DNA of 64,000 nt from NCBI GenBank assembly GCA_947172415.1, contig OX359196.1, forward strand, positions 3,350,501 to 3,414,500, written 5' to 3'. Origin of the DNA: Chondrosia reniformis. Its lineage: Eukaryota > Porifera > Demospongiae > Chondrillida > Chondrillidae. The translations under genes and the position numbers were made by a program. Shown in pieces: positions 59,554-64,000 of the stretch (position 1 is its first letter; each line of letters opens with the position of its first letter). The notes under the pieces are model-generated. The model searched no databases. It was given only the letters and a program-made list of their open reading frames with translations, and was not told the origin of the DNA.

Positions 59554-60791
59554 CAGAGAATAGGGTAGTACTCTCTATGTAGGGATGGTACGGGTTGTTT
59601 CGTTTTCCCCATACATTGGTATAGGAGTGAAATTCCGAATTAGGCTGAAAATCGCCAAAACGAGACTATGTAGAGTTAAATATAGAACAGCCATGCTATA
59701 AATTGGCCTTGAAGGCAAGCGACCGTGTATCGTTGGCAAATGAACGAACTTTGAAATCTCCCATTTTCATTTTCTTCTTCTTCATCTTCTTCATCTTCTT
59801 TGCCCGCTGTAACTAAAAAACGAAATAAGCCTTCGGACTACTTCTTAATTGAAATTACTCTAAATTTTCCGAGCTGTATTCTATTGTAGAAGCGAGAGCG
59901 ATAACCTATTATTGAGTATGACAGTTTTCATGGCTCAAGAGTCAAGATCTCAATAAATTTGCCATTTTAATGACGTCATAATCAGTCGAAGATTGCGAAA
60001 CCAAAGTGGTTTACAATACAACGAATTCCTAGCTTATGTTCCATAAAAAGTGCAGAAACTAGAGAAGAATAAAAAGTTTCTACAATAATAGTGAAGATGT
60101 AGGGATGGCACAAGCATAGAAACAAGAAAGGGATGTTACACAGTGAAGCATTAGCTATTCATGAATCCTACAAGCAAGGGTGTTGTATGATTGGTGCATA
60201 AATAATTCTTCACTGTGTAACATCCCTTTCTTGTTTATGTGGTTTTGTGCCATCCTTACATCTTCTACTATTTTTAAGAAACTTTTTGTTATTCTCCAGT
60301 TTCTGTACTTTTTATGGAGCATAAGCTAGGAATTATATAATAGACCATTTTGGTTTCACAATCTTCGACTGATTATGATGTCATTAAAATGGCAAATTTA
60401 TTGAAACCTTGACTCTTGGGCCACGAAAACTGTCATGCTCAATAATAACGTTATCGCTCTCGTTTCTACAAAAGAAAACAGCGCAGAAAATTTGGAGTAT
60501 TTTTGCTTGAGAAGTAGCCCGAAAATGTATTTCATTCTTTAGTTACAGCGGGCGAAGAAGATAAAGAAGAAGAAAACAAAAATGGGATATTTCAAAGTTC
60601 GCTCATTTGCTAGCGGAACACGGTCGCTTGCCTTTAATGCCAGTTTATAGCATGGCTGGTGTATTTTTAACTAAACATAGCTTTTTTCGGCGATTTTCAG
60701 CCTATTTCGGATTTTCGCTCCTATACCAATGTATAAGGAAAACGAAACAACCCGTACCATCCCTACATAGAGAGTACTACCGTACTCTCTG
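59554..60791. mobile_element. Foldback element FB1, right copy
   Basis: 1,238 bp, mirror of 10,585-11,825: ends CAGAGAATAGGGTAGTACTC and CCGTACTCTCTG, loop near 60,180, TGACGTCA at 59,971-59,978. Satellite again has opposite orientation on the two sides. Confidence 0.8.
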
Positions 60792-62342
60792 ATATATATA
60801 TTCGTTATATTTGTATGTACTAGATAGATGTACAAGTTGTATGTACTAGTTATTTGTGCTAGTTGTACGTAATATTTATATGTACTAGGTATATGTACTA
60901 CTTGTATGAAGTAGCTGTATGTACTGGTTGCATGTACTCATTGCATGTACTAATTGTATGTACCATTACTAGTTATATATACGTTGTGGGTGCTAGTTGT
61001 ATGTAGTTGTTGTATGTGGTAGTTGTATGTACTAGTTGTATTTATTGGTTGCATGTACTAATTGCATGTACTAGTTGTATATACTAGATGCATGTGCTTT
61101 TTATATGTACTGTATGTAGGTAATAGTTGTATGTACTACTTGTATGTATGAGTTGTATCTTTTAGTTATAGGTTCTAATACTAGTTATACTAGGAACTAA
61201 GTAGGAACTAGTTCTATGTACTAGATACTAATTGTATGTACTAGTTATATGTACTAGTTATATGTACTATATAGTTGTCTGTAATTGTTGTATGGACTAG
61301 TTGTATGTACTATTTATATGTACTAGTTGTATGTACTAGTTGTATGTACTACTTATATGTATTCGTTATATTTGTATGTACTAGATATATGTACTAGTTG
61401 TACGTACTATTTATATGTACTATTTATATGTGTATGTACCAGTTGTATGTACTAGATGTGCGTACTAGTACTATTTATATTTACTAGTTTTAGGTACTAA
61501 GTGTATGTACTAGTTTTATGTGGTAGTTGTATGTACTAGTTTTATTATCTAGTTGAATTTACTAGTTGTAGGTTATAGTACTAGTTATACTAGGTCCTAA
61601 GTAAGTACTAGTGGTATGTAATAGATACTAGTTTTATGGCCTTGTTGAATGTACTAGTTATATGTTCTAGTTGGATGTACTAGTTGTGGGTACTAGTTGT
61701 ATATACGTTTCTATAAATACTAGGTATATGTGTATGTACTAGTTATATGTAGTAGATGTATTTACTATTTATATGTCGTAGTTGTTTGTACCAGTTGTTT
61801 GTACTAGTTGAATTTACTAGTTGTATGTACTAGTTGTGTGTACTATTTAGATGTACTAGTTGCATTTACTAGTTGTCTGCACTAGTTTTATGTACTAGTA
61901 CTCGTTATATTTACTAGTTGTAGGTACTAATTGTATATAGTAGTAGTATGTAGCAGTTGTAAATACTAATTGTGTGTACTAGTTATGTGCGAGTTGTATG
62001 TACTAGTTGTACGTATATACTAGTTGTATGTAGTAGCTATGTAACTAGTGTGTGGTATATACAAGTTGTATGTTCTAGTAATATTCACTCATTCTATGAA
62101 ATACTTGTATGTACTAGTTTCTAGTTGTATACACTATTTGTATGAACTATTTGTATGTACTATGTGAATGTACTATTTATAAGTACCAGTTATATGTGTG
62201 TGTACTAATTATATATTTGTGTAATAATACAAGTTATATGTTTGCGTACTAATTATATGTACTAGTTGTATGTACTAATTGTATGAACTACTTGTATGCC
62301 CTAGTTCTATCTCCTAGGACTAGTTATATTTACTGGTTGTAT
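60792..62342 (+). repeat. 13-bp satellite block
   Basis: TACTAGTTGTATG orientation; mirrors 8,691-10,584 but about 340 bp shorter. No gene seen. Confidence 0.9.
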
Positions 62343-62511
62343 GAAAAATCTAATAAACCATTTTCGTACATGCTATATGCCTATTCTGTAAAAAGAACCT
62401 ATAGGGGAACTAAACCTAAAGAGAGCTTTAGATGAAGATACAAGAGTCTTTTCTTCCTTCTTTTCCCTTCTTTCCTTCCTTCTTTTCCCTTCTTTCGTCT
62501 TCTTCTCCACT

Positions 62512-62557
62512 GGGTCAGACAGCCGTTTCTGGGAATTCCACCCTTCATCAGTGATCC
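62512..62557 (-). ncRNA. Hammerhead-like ribozyme of PLE-A
   Basis: Intact 46-nt motif as at 8,488. Confidence 0.7.
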
Positions 62558-62830
62558 TGGGAGTCTTTGTCTTTTTCTTTATCTTGATCTTCTGTGAATC
62601 CTTGGCTCACTATGCTAAATCTAGGGGCCTTATATACACTATTTTGGCGCCAAAAGTTAAATAAGGTGTTAACTAAGACACATGATGAAATTTAATTTTA
62701 TGAAAGGAATGTAGGTCCAATTAATTTTATGAATTAATTATAAATCTATTATTAATCTTGCTTATAGGTAAAACAGACTCAACATAACTATAGACACAAG
62801 TAGAACATACTACATAAGTCTACCCTTAGT

Positions 62831-63380
62831 TCATCTAGTAGTAACATTTCTTTGGAAGTGGGGTAACACAATATGGGGTAACACAAGACAGTCCTTAAGC
62901 ATACTAGCTACTTTTTGCTTATACTTGATTCTAATTAGAGGCTGCCGGGATAGGAACGTTTTAAAGGTTGGTTTTAGCTTAAAGTATTTGTAACCCTGCT
63001 TAATAAGCCTACTGCATAACTGCAAACTTTTAAACTGAAAACTGGAGAAGTCACTACATATTCTGGAATACCTAATTAGTTGTGAAATAAAGACACCATA
63101 GGCTGGGGTATTAGGAATATTACTATCTAAATGGGGGAAATTTACTATATCAAAGTTAAAGTCCTCTCACTTATCATATACTTTAGTGATAAATTGATTG
63201 TTAGTAATTGTTATATCTAAGTCTAAAAAGGAGGATTTCCTAGGGCTGGTATTTGTCTTTTTAAGAATAATTTCTTTGGGGTAAATATCACTAATTGACA
63301 GTTCAAAATCCTTGTTGTTAATACATAAAAGGTCATCAATATACCTATAAGTGTTGAAAAATTGAATAGCTAAGGTGATG
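62831..63380 (-). pseudogene. PLE-A RT end and C-terminal region
   Basis: Minus strand: YRYIDDLLCINN (motif C), FLDLDITITNN with Leu where the left copy has a stop, then a TGA at VYDK-ED (about 63,170; CGA in the left copy), then QLCSRLIKQGYKY to the terminal stop. Separated from the upstream RT by a frameshift. Confidence 0.75.
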
Positions 63381-63962
63381 TTATCTTAGTAGTCCTTTCA
63401 TAAACTCATACTCATAGGCAAACAGAAAAAGATTAGCAACTACAGGGGCACAGTCAGTACCCATAGGGATACTTACACATTGCTTAAATACAGAACTGTC
63501 TACACATACATAAATGTTGTCAATAAGGTAATTAAAGAGTTCTACTAAATGAACAGCTGTGACTGCTTTATTGGAGACATTGTTAGACCACAAGGCTTTA
63601 TCCTGACAGACTTCTATATATTGGGACTTCCTACAGGTATAGGCACTATGAATAAGGTTAGTAATCTTGTCTTTAAGTAAGTTATGGGGGATCGCGGTAT
63701 ATAAGGTAGAAAAATCAAAACTAGCTAGCTGGGCTTTTCTAGTGGGTATAGACGTAAGACTATCTAAGACTTCTAGTGACTTTTCAACTATCCAAAAGGC
63801 ATTAACACCAGTATTCCTATATATACCTAGGCAGTATTCTCTAAAATGTTTGAGAATTAGTCTGAGTGCCAAATTTAGAAATCTAGAAAGGGGTTTGGTA
63901 GTACATTTGTGAGAGGCAGCTATGAATCTGTAGCTGTAAGGGTTCTTATGTAGCTTAGGCAT
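63381..63962 (-). pseudogene. PLE-A reverse transcriptase, upstream part
   Basis: 193 codons: MPKLHKNPYSYRFIAASHKC, motif A ASFDFSTLYTAIPH, motif B IPMGTDCAPVVANLFLF, ending GLLR at a frameshift near 63,390 where the left copy reads GLLKDNITLA (two bases lost). Coding continues in frame to the window end (YWMP, SLPPFY-type context). Catalytic motif C lies beyond the frameshift. Confidence 0.8.
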
Positions 63963-64000
63963 CCAGTAAAAAGAGGGAAGGTTACACCAGTCTGGTTTAG

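Larger units (their letters stand above)
62343..64000 (-). mobile_element. PLE-A, right copy, cut by window end
   Basis: Mirror of 5,913-8,690, running off the window inside the RT. A polypyrimidine stretch near 62,455-62,505 is duplicated relative to the left copy. Confidence 0.8.

Noticed and set aside
1-64000. CRISPR array or bacterial operon
   Set aside because: Repeats are contiguous short tandem units without uniform spacers. All coding remnants are eukaryotic retroelements and transposons.
1-64000. Telomeric origin of the tandem repeats
   Set aside because: No TTAGG- or TTAGGG-type arrays seen, and the unit is 13 bp with frequent polarity switches.

Overview
The window looks like invertebrate animal DNA, AT-rich and probably heterochromatic. 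I find no host protein-coding gene. Everything recognisable is satellite or mobile element: Penelope-like retroelements (PLEs) with reverse transcriptase (RT), GIY-YIG endonuclease and hammerhead ribozymes; an RTE-type LINE; a retroposon encoding a PHD-finger/coiled-coil protein; foldback elements; a pogo-type MITE; a Helentron-like remnant; and one tRNA-like gene. The phylum cannot be fixed from sequence alone.

Roughly two thirds of the window is one diverged satellite with a 13-bp unit, TACTAGTTGTATG, containing the palindrome ACTAGT. It is organised into larger units of about 0.5 to 3.5 kb. Its orientation switches near 4,369, across the foldback at 10,585-11,825, near 37,049, and across the foldback at 59,554-60,791. 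In the repeat entries, strand '+' means TACTAGTTGTATG reads on the given strand.

The main large-scale structure is a giant imperfect inverted repeat. From the outside inwards the left arm holds PLE-A (5,913-8,690), foldback FB1, TE-X, PLE-B (21,381-24,172), a PLE-A fragment, the PHD retroposon (27,134-28,240) and foldback FB2 (30,467-31,244). The right arm holds the same elements, mirrored and in the same order: FB2 (41,107), PHD retroposon (43,717), PLE-A fragment (47,215), PLE-B (47,666-50,464), TE-X (56,601), FB1 (59,554), PLE-A (62,343 to the window end). Paired coordinates sum to about 71-72 kb for nearly all pairs (about 74.3 kb for TE-X, where the arms differ by insertions and duplications). 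The leftmost 4.4 kb is a further copy of the PHD retroposon / satellite / PLE-A fragment segment.

The arms carry private changes that date after their duplication. Left only: the RTE LINE (19,835-20,928), the tRNA-like island (12,345-12,605), two 155-bp PLE-A tail fragments, and an internal deletion of TE-X. Right only: the inverted-dimer PLE-D (50,925-53,112) and the pogo MITE (56,683-57,159). PLE-C (34,397-36,634) sits near the middle. Several insertions have clear target-site duplications, and their uninterrupted sites survive elsewhere in the window.

Four PLE families are present. PLE-A resembles the Naiad-type group. PLE-B, PLE-C and PLE-D have RT followed by a C-terminal GIY-YIG domain. 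All four carry a hammerhead-ribozyme-like motif near their termini. The two PLE-A tail fragments begin at the predicted ribozyme cleavage site. All PLE reading frames seen are interrupted or truncated, although PLE-D is very young by the near-identity of its two halves.
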